From: Brevibacterium siliguriense
GTDB taxonomy: Bacteria; Actinomycetota; Actinomycetes; Actinomycetales; Brevibacteriaceae
Assembly: GCF_900105315.1 (NCBI RefSeq)
Contig: NZ_LT629766.1
Span: forward strand, 248,001-312,000
Reading direction: 5' to 3'
DNA length: 64,000 nt
Shown here: one piece after another, positions 8,149 through 16,716 of the stretch
Layout: the number at the start of each line of letters is the position of its first letter
How positions within the stretch are numbered: the first letter of the stretch is position 1
Notes under the pieces: generated by a model
The model's database searches: none
What the model was told of the DNA's origin: nothing
The model's input: the letters and a program-made list of their open reading frames with translations, nothing else
Position numbers and translations under genes: made by a program

Positions 8149-9069
8149 TCACTCTTTCGGCGCAGCCCCCAGCACCTCTCTGCTGACCTCGCAGAAGGCC
8201 TGTCCGCGCCGACTCAAACGCACACCGCTGGGCCAGATCACGGCAAGGTCGATGCTCGGGAAGTTGTCGAGCAGGGGAACATCGACGGTCTGCAGACCGA
8301 TATAGGTCCCCGATGAGACGCTCTGGCTCAGCAGCGAATACCCGTGCCCCATCGCCACGAACGACCGCAGTGTCTCGTAGCCGGAGAACGAATGCCGCGT
8401 CTTCGGCACAACCCCTGCGATGCGGAACAGTTCGTCGTAGTACTGGCGGCTGAACGGCAGATCGAGCTGGATGTAGTCTTCGTCGGCGAGTTCACTCAGG
8501 CGCACCGGCTTCGGCCTCCCGCCCTGGGCAAGGCGGTGATTGCGGGACACCAGAACATGCGGTTCGACGACGTCGAGGAGGAAGGTATCGAATCGACCCG
8601 TCGGTCCGAGCATGTAGGTCAGAGCAAGGTCGCAATCGCCCGCCGTAACGGACTTCTGCAGTTCCTCCAGATCGGCCTCGAGATAAGTCACACGCACCTC
8701 CGGGTAGCGTTTCGCGAACTCATCGTGGATCAGCGGCAGGCGGGTCGGCGCGATCGGCGAGAACACTCCGACACTCAGACTTCCGCGAAGGGATCGCGAC
8801 AGCCCCTGCGCGGTTTCGCCGAGCGCCTCAGAGGCCTCGAGGAAGCCGGTGACCTCGGCGAGGAAGCGCTTGCCCGCCGACGAGAGCACGACGGATCGAT
8901 TCTTCTGCCTGATGAAGAGGTCGAGGCCGATGCTCCGCTCGAGCTGAGCCATCGCCGTCGAGATCGCCGACTGGGTGACGTTGAGCTGTTTCGCCGCCTC
9001 GGTCATGTTCTCCCGCCGGGCGACCTCCTGGAAGTAGCGCAGCTGCACCAGGGTGAAATCAAGGGCCAT
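8149..9069 (-). CDS. LysR-family transcriptional regulator
   Basis: The 306-residue protein has the N-terminal winged HTH of LysR regulators (residues 5-65, LRYFQEVARRENMTEAAKQL followed by NVTQSAISTAMAQLE) and a periplasmic-binding-like effector domain from about residue 90 (SLSVGVFSPIAPTRLPLIHDEF). It is close in HTH sequence to the LysR encoded at 53851-54777, which also heads a cluster with an M20 hydrolase and an MHS transporter, so the two look like paralogues. It lies directly upstream of the transporter-hydrolase operon on the same strand and probably controls it in response to the imported compound. Confidence 0.88.
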   Translation of the reverse strand: MALDFTLVQLRYFQEVARRENMTEAAKQLNVTQSAISTAMAQLERSIGLDLFIRQKNRSVVLSSAGKRFLAEVTGFLEASEALGETAQGLSRSLRGSLSVGVFSPIAPTRLPLIHDEFAKRYPEVRVTYLEADLEELQKSVTAGDCDLALTYMLGPTGRFDTFLLDVVEPHVLVSRNHRLAQGGRPKPVRLSELADEDYIQLDLPFSRQYYDELFRIAGVVPKTRHSFSGYETLRSFVAMGHGYSLLSQSVSSGTYIGLQTVDVPLLDNFPSIDLAVIWPSGVRLSRRGQAFCEVSREVLGAAPKE

Positions 9070-9718
9070 AGCTCCCCATCATCCCACCGACAATGGCAAT
9101 GCGTGCAGATCCAACCTCGCCGAGGCGGCTCAATCCGAGCACTACCGTCCGACCCTTCCCAGACGGCCAGGCTCCGGCCCTTCCCGAACGGAAGGCATCG
9201 CACAGATCACCCACCTCTACCGCGTCGGATCCAGTTCCGAGAATCTTCCCGACACTTCAATCGTCATCGATCCGGTGTCAGTGCCGACGAGCAAAGTGCC
9301 CTCGAAATGACTGACATCCCAATAAAACACTCAAACGTGACCTTCACATTTAGGATGCCAGGTACAGTCGAATATTTTTCGAAGATTCTATTGTTTTCTA
9401 TTCTCTGGCCGTCTACAATTGAGCTAAGAGACCTTCAATGACGAACGGAACTCAACAACGATGACTTTCACCCCCGACCGCAAGTGACGCACGTCAGGAA
9501 AGCGCAACCGCCGCGCCGTCGCTGACTCGCGCGGTGGGGCGAGCAGAAGACCGCCAACGAACACCGCACCGGCAGACCTCACGGGCCTGACTCCTCGAGA
9601 TGCTGACGCGCTGAAGGACACCGAGCCTGCACAATCCGAAGAAGCATCGAGCCCCACATCGCTGGCCGAGCAGCTCAAGGCAGCCGGGTTCGACCTCAGC
9701 GGCCACCACTTCGCCGAA
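9070..9718 (+). other. Upstream region of the DUF222/HNH gene with decayed 5' coding sequence
   Basis: The left part (9300-9430) is clearly AT-rich for this window and probably holds the promoter. From 9438 the DNA looks coding but interrupted. ATG 9438 reads nine codons to TGA 9462-9464, which overlaps ATG 9461 (ATGA). That frame reads MTFTPDRK and stops at TGA 9485-9487. The same frame is then open from 9488 straight into the HNH protein, with coding-like composition (for example LAEQLKAAGFDLSGHHFAEV at 9659-9718), but has no ATG, GTG or TTG before GTG 9719. Confidence 0.5.
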
Positions 9719-11686
9719 GTGTTTGAAGCCCTTGACCCAGTTTCGACCGACGATGACGCAGCGATTGACAATGCGCCGATTGCCGACGTCGAAGAACCAA
9801 GCAATGCAGTTGGAATTGCCGGTTCCGACCAACCACGCGAAATCGTCGAATCAGCGGACTCAACAGAGCTCACTTCGACTGCACCGACAGAATCGACTGT
9901 GCAACTCGGAACGGATGAGCAGGACAAGACAACCACGCAACCTGCACCGGTCCAGTCGGCCGAACCGGCCGCGGCAAGGAACAACACCGCAGATCACCAC
10001 GCGACACAGCCACAAGGCGGAGACGATGCTCAACGCCCAACTTCGATGCACCCGATCCTCACCGACGCCGCCTGGAACGACCTTGCCGCGAGCGCACCTG
10101 AGATCACCGACTCGATTTCGTCATTGACCGAACTGGTCGGAGGTCTTCGTGCCTTCGACCGGCCGATGGGGCCGAACGAGGCCCTGCGGGTCATCGATGG
10201 AGCCGAGGCTCTGCGTCGGCTCAGTGAATCTCTGTCCACCCTGGCGCTGGCCGTCTACGAACGCGTCGGCACGCCTAAGGACAGTGGCGCCAAGTCGACT
10301 AAGGCGCTCATCCAGGAACGCCTCAACCTCTCGGGACGAGAAGCGAACCGCCGGGCAAGGCTCGCAGAGAATCTCGGCGGACGAGTCTCACTCGACGGAC
10401 AACCGATTGAGCCCGAACACCCATTCGTCGCCGAGCAGCTCCACCTCGGCACCCTGCCGGCGGAGCACCTCACGGTCATCGAAGACTGCCTCAAGGCACT
10501 TCCCGCGTGGGTGGACCACGAGACGAAGTCACGTGTGGAAACCGACCTCGTGAAGTACGCGAAATCGGTGACTGTGAGCGAGCTCCGCGACATCTTCCGT
10601 CGGATGCTCGCTCTCATCGACCCCGACGGTGCCGAGCCGCTCGATCCCAGCGATCGTTCCGCCTACTTCATCACTGCCCGGCCCAAGCGCAATGGAGACT
10701 GGAGGCTGGAAGGCGTCCTCGATCCCGTGGCGGGATCCGAACTGCACGGACTGCTGACTTCGCGGATCCAATCCGCGAAAGACAGAACATCGACAATCGC
10801 AGAACCCACTGTCACCGAGGCGGACGAAGCCGAGCGCGAAGACGCTCCCCCACTCGTACCGAACGCCGAGCCAGACCAGACTCCCAGTAGTGGCGGCCCC
10901 GGCCAGACCTTCGATGAGCAACGGTTCGAACCTCTCGATGCCGTCCTTACCGGAGATCGTTTCGATGCTCCTCCGTGGGCCGTCATCGAGGCCGCCGAAG
11001 ATAACGAAGCCGATTCCGAAGATCTGTCTGCCAACCGTCCCGTTCCTGCCGGTCACGGGGTCCGCGCCGATGGTTCGGCTGTCAATCTCATGAGCGAGCA
11101 GCCCAATGCGAAGGCTTGGATCTACGAACGTTTCGCCACTCTCATTTCGCGCATCAGCATGAAGGAAGCCGCCAAGGGTTCGCCCTACGCCCTGGTCGTC
11201 ACAGCCAAAGCATCCGATATCGCCGACGGCACCAGCGAAGCCACTACGGGCTCCGGCGACCGATTCCCGATGGGCGACATCACCCGCCGCGGCCTCAATG
11301 GCACAGTCTTCTTCCACCTGATGGACGAGAAGGCTCGCACGGTGGAAGTCTGCACGGACCAGCGCTTCGCCAACAAAAAACAGACGGCAATCGTCACCGC
11401 CCGAGACCGTGGATGCGTGTTCCCCGGTTGTGACGCACCAGCTGGATGGTGCGACGTGAACCATGTTGTGCCGCACGCCAGAGGCGGCAAAACCGACATC
11501 AACAACATGTGCCTGCTGTGCTCCTTCCACCACCACCTCATGGACCGCTCCGACTGGGAAGTCTTCATGCTCGGCGACGGACGGCCGGCATGGCGACCGC
11601 CCGAAAGCATCGATCCCGCTCGCATCCCAATCCTGCATTCACGATTCATCACCGACGACATCATCGACGGCCTCTTCGGCACGTAG
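9719..11686 (+). CDS. DUF222 / HNH endonuclease (13E12-type) protein, 5' end uncertain
   Basis: The C-terminal HNH domain is clear: ARDRGCVFPGCDAPAGWCDV, then NHVVPHARGGKTDINN and LLCSFHHHLMDR, giving the two CxxC-like zinc pairs and catalytic His. The middle holds the DUF222 region (residues about 110-330, LSGREANRRARLAENL). Such proteins are multicopy in actinomycetes and are thought to behave as mobile, nuclease-like repeats. The GTG at 9719 lacks a ribosome site, and the same frame stays open and coding-like back to an in-frame TGA at 9485, so the true N-terminus has probably been lost by mutation or a sequence error. The acidic stretch after residue 5 (STDDDAAIDNAP) is poorly conserved in such proteins. 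Confidence 0.75.
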   Translation: MFEALDPVSTDDDAAIDNAPIADVEEPSNAVGIAGSDQPREIVESADSTELTSTAPTESTVQLGTDEQDKTTTQPAPVQSAEPAAARNNTADHHATQPQGGDDAQRPTSMHPILTDAAWNDLAASAPEITDSISSLTELVGGLRAFDRPMGPNEALRVIDGAEALRRLSESLSTLALAVYERVGTPKDSGAKSTKALIQERLNLSGREANRRARLAENLGGRVSLDGQPIEPEHPFVAEQLHLGTLPAEHLTVIEDCLKALPAWVDHETKSRVETDLVKYAKSVTVSELRDIFRRMLALIDPDGAEPLDPSDRSAYFITARPKRNGDWRLEGVLDPVAGSELHGLLTSRIQSAKDRTSTIAEPTVTEADEAEREDAPPLVPNAEPDQTPSSGGPGQTFDEQRFEPLDAVLTGDRFDAPPWAVIEAAEDNEADSEDLSANRPVPAGHGVRADGSAVNLMSEQPNAKAWIYERFATLISRISMKEAAKGSPYALVVTAKASDIADGTSEATTGSGDRFPMGDITRRGLNGTVFFHLMDEKARTVEVCTDQRFANKKQTAIVTARDRGCVFPGCDAPAGWCDVNHVVPHARGGKTDINNMCLLCSFHHHLMDRSDWEVFMLGDGRPAWRPPESIDPARIPILHSRFITDDIIDGLFGT

Positions 11687-11901
11687 CTGTGCATGGCCAT
11701 TCAATGGCACCGCTGCGCCTCCATTCTGATGTGAGCGCGAATGGCCTTGTCGCGACTGTCTTCACCCCACAGGGCAGGGCTCGTGTCTACGCGCTAGTCA
11801 GAGCGCAGGCGGCACAGCAATCGGCCCGCAAACGGTCCTCGCCGGTCAGAGACCAGACGCTGCATAAGAGATTCTCAGACGGGTGCAAATAGACTGGCCC
11901 C

Positions 11902-12822
11902 ATGCACCTCGGCCTACTGACTTCCAGCGCGACCGCGATTCCACACGACATCTCGGCGGCGATCCCCAGCCCGTCCATTTCGAGCTTCCAACTCGGACCG
12001 CTGACGATCCACTTCTATGCGCTGTGCATCCTCGTCGGCATCATCTTCGCCATTGTGCTGACGAACCGTCGCCTGACCAAGCTCGGTGTCGAGGACTGGC
12101 AGGTGCTCGACATCGCGACGTTGGCCGTCCCGATGGCCATCGTCTTCGCGCGGATCTACCACGTCATCACGCACTACACCGACTACTTCGGCCCCGGCCG
12201 CAACCCCTGGAATCCGTTCGAACCCGGTTCGGTCTGGGCGATCTGGGAGGGCGGAATCGCGATCTTCGGTTCGCTCATCGGCGGAACCTTGGGCGCGTGG
12301 ATCATGTGCCGCAGACTCGGCCTCAAACTCACCACCCTGCTCGACGCCCTGGCTCCGGGACTCATTCTCGCTCAGGCCTGCGGGCGCTTCGGCAATTGGT
12401 TCAACCAAGAGCTGTTCGGCCTGCCCACCACCCTGCCATGGGGCCTCGAGATCGATCCAGGCAACCCGGCCATCCCGCTGGGCACTCCGCCCGGCACGTT
12501 GTTCCACCCGACTTTCCTCTACGAAGTGATCTGGAACAGCCTCGGCGCACTCGTCCTGCTCTACTTGGGCCGACACGTCTTCTTCCAGTGGGGACGACTC
12601 TTCGCCGTCTACCTCATGTGGTACGGCGCCGGACGCATCGTCTGGGAATCGATCCGCCTCGACCCGAGCTTCGTCATCCTCGGCCTGCGGACAAATGTGT
12701 GGGGCGCGATCGGTGCGGTCGCTCTCGGTGTGGCGATCATGCTCATCCAGTGGAAACGCCACCCCGAGCCCGAGGAGTCACCGTTCCTCCCCGGCCGCAC
12801 CCCCGACCCAGTGAAGGACTGA
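11902..12822 (+). CDS. lgt: Prolipoprotein diacylglyceryl transferase
   Basis: Lgt moves a diacylglyceryl group from phosphatidylglycerol onto the lipobox cysteine of preprolipoproteins, the first step of lipoprotein maturation in the membrane. The Lgt signature GRFGNWFNQELFGLPT is complete, including the essential Arg and Asn, as is the early HFYALCILVGI segment and the GGIAIFGSLIGG motif. Seven hydrophobic segments fit. The 306-residue length is normal for an actinobacterial Lgt with a short C-terminal tail. The ATG at 11902 has a weak ribosome site. It is single, separated from the HNH gene by 215 bp that hold no other gene. Confidence 0.95.
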   Translation: MHLGLLTSSATAIPHDISAAIPSPSISSFQLGPLTIHFYALCILVGIIFAIVLTNRRLTKLGVEDWQVLDIATLAVPMAIVFARIYHVITHYTDYFGPGRNPWNPFEPGSVWAIWEGGIAIFGSLIGGTLGAWIMCRRLGLKLTTLLDALAPGLILAQACGRFGNWFNQELFGLPTTLPWGLEIDPGNPAIPLGTPPGTLFHPTFLYEVIWNSLGALVLLYLGRHVFFQWGRLFAVYLMWYGAGRIVWESIRLDPSFVILGLRTNVWGAIGAVALGVAIMLIQWKRHPEPEESPFLPGRTPDPVKD

Positions 12823-12861
12823 CAGAGACCCTCGCCCAGGCGGCTCACGCCGTTCGCGCAT

Positions 12862-12973
12862 GTGCTCACTCCCAGCCGAGGCAGTTCTCCGCGTTCCACA
12901 AGTGTTCACGCTCAGCCGAGGCGGTTCTCCCGGCCGCAGAAGCGTGCACTCTCAACCGTGAAGACTTTCCCCG
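12862..12973. repeat. About 40-bp tandem repeat, three units
   Basis: Units begin with GTG at 12862, 12902 and 12944. Units 1 and 2 share GTG(C/T)TCAC, CAGCCGAGGC and GTTCTCC at fixed spacing. Unit 3 is shorter and more diverged (GTGCACTCTCAACCG). A related half-unit may precede them at 12829-12850. The repeat lies just after lgt and ends about 50 bp before the next gene. It is not a CRISPR because units are contiguous with no unique spacers. Confidence 0.6.
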
Positions 12974-13021
12974 TCAGGGATGCGCTTCTACACAAATCTA
13001 CTGTGAAGTAACATCGATTTC

Positions 13022-13564
13022 ATGCACTTCTTCCGCATGATCCTGCACCTGCTCAGGTCCCGACGGCGTTCCGCGCGCGAAATCTGGGACACATACTCCC
13101 TCCCCATGCGCGTCCACCTGGGCGAGATCGACATCTTCATGCATCTCAACAACGGCAAGTACTTCTCGATCATGGACTTGGGGCGACTCGACATGATGGT
13201 GCGCAGCGGAGCATGGCAAGCGATGCGCGACCGCGGATGGACAGGCGTCGTCAGCGCCGAGACCATCAGCTTCCGCAAGTCATTGAAATTCCGGCAGCGC
13301 TACAACCTCGAGACCAAGGTCTGCGGGATCGATGAGCGCACGGTATTCTTCGAACAGCGCATGGTCGTCGACGGAGAGATCTTCGCCCGGGCCTTCGTGG
13401 CCACCCGACTCATCTCCGAAAACGGTCCGCTCACCAGGGACGACCTCGTGGACGCATTCGGGGTGCCAGAGAACGAACCCGAACTTCCTGACTGGATCCA
13501 CGATTGGCGTCGAGACAACGCGCTGCCGAGCACTCGGCGGCCTGCCTGGAGCAGCTGGAACTAG
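13022..13564 (+). CDS. Hotdog-fold thioesterase-like protein (THEM6/YbgC type)
   Basis: The 180-residue product resembles the 4-hydroxybenzoyl-CoA thioesterase superfamily members annotated as thioesterase-like (PF13279). Diagnostic is MRVHLGEIDIFMHLNNGKY at residues 37-55, where Asp (EIDIFMHLNN) takes the place of the usual catalytic acid, followed by the central hotdog helix and strands. The C-terminal tail (PDWIHDWRRDNAL) is typical for this subgroup. A basic N-terminus (HLLRSRRRSAREIWD) may bring it to the membrane. The substrate is not known. It stands alone between the tandem repeat and the convergent aminotransferase. Confidence 0.75.
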   Translation: MHFFRMILHLLRSRRRSAREIWDTYSLPMRVHLGEIDIFMHLNNGKYFSIMDLGRLDMMVRSGAWQAMRDRGWTGVVSAETISFRKSLKFRQRYNLETKVCGIDERTVFFEQRMVVDGEIFARAFVATRLISENGPLTRDDLVDAFGVPENEPELPDWIHDWRRDNALPSTRRPAWSSWN

Positions 13565-13708
13565 CCACGCCGCCGTCGTTTGTGGCTTGCGCTCTCGGCT
13601 GCACCTTATCGCCGTTGCCGGCAATGCACGGCCGAGCATGACCGCTCCCACCACGTGGACGCCTCGCCGGGCACGCCGAGCCCCACCGCACGGCCCGCTG
13701 CAGTCGGT

Positions 13709-14902
13709 TCAGGCCTCGATCCACTCCTTGAGCTGCCCCAGCCCCTTCGTGATCGCGGCTTCCTCGATACCCGAATAGGCCAGCCGGATGTAGGAACGAT
13801 CCTCACCGGACTGCGGTGAGCCGAAGTGCTCGCGAGTGCAGAAGGAGACACCCGTAGCATGCAGCGCCTCGGTGGAGAAGTCCGTCAGAGTCGCTATTCC
13901 CTTCGACTCCATCGCCTCGGTGACATCGGGAAAGACGTAGAACGTCGAGCCCGGGGTCGCCACGGACATTCCGGGAATCTCGTTGATGAGGCGACAGGTG
14001 GCATCGCGTCGCTTACGCAGCACCTCGAGCATCTGCCCGACCGGACCCTGCGGTCCGCGCAGTGCGGCGATTCCCGCCCACTGCACATACTGGTTCGTGC
14101 ACGATTCGTCGTTGGTGTTCATCAGCGAGATCGCCTCGGCGACCTCCTTCGGAGCCATCGCACAGCCGAGCCGCGAACCGGTCATCGCGTACTTCTTCGA
14201 GAACGTGTAGAGGATGACGGTGCGCTCCCGCATCCCCGGCAGGGCTGCGATCGACTGCGACTTCCCCTTGTAGCGCATCTCGAAATACGCCTCATCGGAG
14301 AGCACCCACAGGTCGAACTCCTGCGCGATCGCGGCAATGGCCTCCCGTTCGACCGGAGTGGACTCCGCCGAGATCGGATTCTGCAGATCGTTGTAGATGA
14401 TAGCCGTGGTGTTCTCATCGATCGACGCCCGCAGATGGTCGAGGTCGATCGCGAAGCCATCGGAGGTCGGGACGTATCGGTAGGGCAGGGCCGTGCCGCC
14501 GAAGTACTCGATCTGTGATTCGTAGATCGGGAATCCCGGATTCGGGTAGAGCACTCCCTCGCCGGGGTTCATCACGGCTTGGAGGAATTTCGTGATCACG
14601 GGCTTGCCTCCGGTGGTCACGACCACTTCGGCGGGGTCGATCGTCATTCCGCGCCGCGAGCCGATGTCATCGGCGAGCACCTCCCGCAATTCGGGGATCC
14701 CCGGTCCGGGGCAGTACCCGGTCTTGCCGTCGCGGATCGCCTGCTCCATCGCCTCGACGATGTGGGGAGCGAGCGGGAAATTGAGATCGCCAAGGTGGAA
14801 TGGGAAGACCTCGTTGCCACGGGCCTTCCAGTCGGCGGCGGCCTGGGCCACGCGGAAAGCGGTCTCAGTGCCGAGGTTGTCCAAGCGTCGAGCAGTCTTC
14901 AT
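13709..14902 (-). CDS. PLP-dependent aminotransferase, class I/II
   Basis: A fold-type I aminotransferase of 397 residues. The PLP lysine lies in YTFSKKYAMTGSRLG, the phosphate-binding Arg in the same motif, and the Asp that contacts the pyridine ring in LWVLSDEAYFEM. The NPG motif occurs as NPGEGVLYPNPGFPIY. The frame is open further upstream, but two adjacent ATGs at 14905 and 14902 follow an AAGGAG, and the second has the better spacing, so 14902 is used. The closest family resemblance is to broad-range alanine/aspartate-type transaminases; the amino donor is not evident. No operon partner is close. Confidence 0.85.
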   Translation of the reverse strand: MKTARRLDNLGTETAFRVAQAAADWKARGNEVFPFHLGDLNFPLAPHIVEAMEQAIRDGKTGYCPGPGIPELREVLADDIGSRRGMTIDPAEVVVTTGGKPVITKFLQAVMNPGEGVLYPNPGFPIYESQIEYFGGTALPYRYVPTSDGFAIDLDHLRASIDENTTAIIYNDLQNPISAESTPVEREAIAAIAQEFDLWVLSDEAYFEMRYKGKSQSIAALPGMRERTVILYTFSKKYAMTGSRLGCAMAPKEVAEAISLMNTNDESCTNQYVQWAGIAALRGPQGPVGQMLEVLRKRRDATCRLINEIPGMSVATPGSTFYVFPDVTEAMESKGIATLTDFSTEALHATGVSFCTREHFGSPQSGEDRSYIRLAYSGIEEAAITKGLGQLKEWIEA

Positions 14903-15057
14903 CATCGACTCCTTCTTCGGGGTCCATCTCTTCGAGGGCAATGCTGAGGTGTCCGTGGATGCTGCGCAACGTGGGACGAAACCGTCTCCGGGCACGTCGC
15001 ACACCGGTTCACTCACGATAGAGCACCTGACCAGGGATTGTCAGCGGTGTCCGAGTT

Positions 15058-15213
15058 TCATCCGGCGGCGAGGGCGAGTCCCGCGACCCCGAGCCCGGCG
15101 AGGACCAGCCGGAAGACCAGCCCTTTGGGAGGTGCTTCCGGCGCCCACCCTGACCAGATGAAAGCGGCAAGCCGAACCCGCTTCGCGGTCTCGGCCGGTG
15201 CTCCGGCAATCGT
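15058..15213 (-). other. In-frame 51-codon extension after the SDR stop, hydrophobic
   Basis: Directly after the SDR TGA (15214-15216) the same frame stays open for 51 codons to TGA at 15058-15060. It has coding-like GC3 and encodes a basic segment (TAKRVRLAAFIWSGWAPE) followed by a hydrophobic helix (LVFRLVLAGLGVAGLALAAG). There is no ATG, GTG or TTG to start it. It may be a readthrough extension, a tail cut off by a recent stop mutation, or chance. Confidence 0.3.
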
Positions 15214-16005
15214 TCAGACAGTACCCCAGATGTCATCGCCGCGACTGACGGCATCGAACCCGCCGTCGACGAAGATGATCTGTCCTGTCATCCGCGAGTT
15301 CGCCTCGGAGACGAGGAAGGCATGCACCGCGGCGATGTCCTCGGCGTCGGCGGGGCCGTTGAAAGGCGTCGGCATGGCCGTCGCGGCCTGTTTCCGCCCC
15401 TCCTCGGAGGCGAAGAGATCCTTCGTCATCGCGGTGCGCACCTGCCCGGGTCCGACCCCGTTGATGCCGATCCCCGCTCCGGCATAGTCGTCGGTGGGTG
15501 CGACCCGGCGGATCCACCGCGAGATCGCCCGCTTCGAACTCGAGTAGTTCGCATATCCGGCCTCGGGCCCGTGGTCGGCCAGTTCGGCCCCGCGGGCCAG
15601 GGCCGCCTCGTCGTCTCCGGCCAGCAGGAGGTCGACGAGCTTCTTGTCGTTGCCCTGCAGCGTCGCCGCCGAGGTGGTCACGCTGACCCGCGGTGCGCCG
15701 GATTCGACGAGCAGCGGGCGCAAGGCTTCGATGAGCCGGACCGTGCCGATGTAGTTGATCTTCGGCGACAGCGGGGTGGGTGTGGAGACGCCGGCATTGG
15801 CGACGAGTCCATCGATGCGGCCGCCGCTGATGTCGGCTATCTTCTGCACCACCTGCACGATGGAGTCCCGGTCGCCCAAGTCGCCGGTGACGTCTCCCTT
15901 TTCGAGGTCGACGCGGATAACAGTGTCTCCTTGGCGTTCGAGAATGGCGGCGGTCGCCTCCCCGATTCCCGATGCTGCTCCGGTGACGACGATTGTCCGT
16001 TTCAT
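15214..16005 (-). CDS. Short-chain dehydrogenase/reductase (hydroxysteroid-dehydrogenase-like)
   Basis: A 263-residue classical SDR that should oxidise or reduce an alcohol or ketone with NAD(P). It has the coenzyme motif GAASGIGE at the N-terminus, VANAGVSTPTP for the NAG motif, and YSSSKRAISRW as the catalytic YxxxK. The sequence around DSIVQVVQKI and the short size match the group annotated as 3-alpha- or 20-beta-hydroxysteroid dehydrogenase, but that label says little about substrate. The ATG at 16005 follows GGGAGG at good spacing, which rules out the longer in-frame start at 16113. After its stop the frame remains open (see 15058-15213). Confidence 0.85.
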   Translation of the reverse strand: MKRTIVVTGAASGIGEATAAILERQGDTVIRVDLEKGDVTGDLGDRDSIVQVVQKIADISGGRIDGLVANAGVSTPTPLSPKINYIGTVRLIEALRPLLVESGAPRVSVTTSAATLQGNDKKLVDLLLAGDDEAALARGAELADHGPEAGYANYSSSKRAISRWIRRVAPTDDYAGAGIGINGVGPGQVRTAMTKDLFASEEGRKQAATAMPTPFNGPADAEDIAAVHAFLVSEANSRMTGQIIFVDGGFDAVSRGDDIWGTV

Positions 16006-16129
16006 GCTGCCTCCCTGACTGTCCGCGATCGCATTGTCGCTCGGGCGTCTCTCGCCCACCGCCACTGTAAGCTCGAAGGCCGTGAGCATGCTGACCGGTG
16101 CGTGGCAGGACAACTGCTACACGGCGGCC

Positions 16130-16537
16130 TCAATCCGCGTGCGGGGCGATGAAGAGCTTCCGCAGGGGCGCCTCGTCGATGAACCAGCGGGTCTTCATCC
16201 CGTCCTCGAGGCGGACCAGCATTCCCGGCGCCAGGACGACATCAGGCCGGGAGGGCTCGTCGACTTCGATGCGGCCGGTCCCGGAGACGACCAGGAAGAC
16301 CTCCTCGCCTTCGACGTCGCGCATCGCGCCGGCGCTCATCTCCCACAGCCCGTAGTCCGCTCCGGCGATCGTGCCGAGTTCGGCATACCCCGATGTCACG
16401 GGCGCGCTCGGTTCACCCGCCGAAGCGGCCGCTTCCGACTCCCTCGCCGAGGCGGCTGCATCGATTGCCTGCCAGGCCTCGATGGGCTCGTGGTTGAGAA
16501 GGAACTCACTGATGTCGATCGGCTCCATTGCGCTCAT
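16130..16537 (-). CDS. Small cupin protein
   Basis: A 135-residue single-domain cupin. The conserved core is YGLWEMSAGAMRDVEGEEVF (motif 1, with Glu but no clear HxH) and LVRLEDGMKTRWFIDEAPLRK (motif 2), matching the EutQ/DUF861-like cupins. The missing HxH histidines suggest an altered or absent metal site. Ala/Ser/Glu repeats at 26-45 form a linker. It is divergent from the flavoprotein oxidase at 16717; DUF861 cupins often sit next to such amine-oxidising FAD enzymes, so it may help bind an amine or its product. That role is inference. Confidence 0.7.
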   Translation of the reverse strand: MSAMEPIDISEFLLNHEPIEAWQAIDAAASARESEAAASAGEPSAPVTSGYAELGTIAGADYGLWEMSAGAMRDVEGEEVFLVVSGTGRIEVDEPSRPDVVLAPGMLVRLEDGMKTRWFIDEAPLRKLFIAPHAD

Positions 16538-16716
16538 GCGATCAGTGTAGCCAGCCAGATTCAGGCATGCGAACAGCCCACGTATTCAGAACCGCTCGTC
16601 GGCGATTCCAGCAGGCAATAAGTTCGGCGACAACCATTTACTTCGCTCTTGACGTGAGATAGAACTGATTCCGTACGCGTTGACGATTCGCACGCGTCGA
16701 TTTCAGGAGTTGATCC

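Noticed and set aside
12862..12973. Possible CRISPR array
   Set aside because: Units are contiguous and diverged, with no constant repeat separated by unique spacers and no cas genes.
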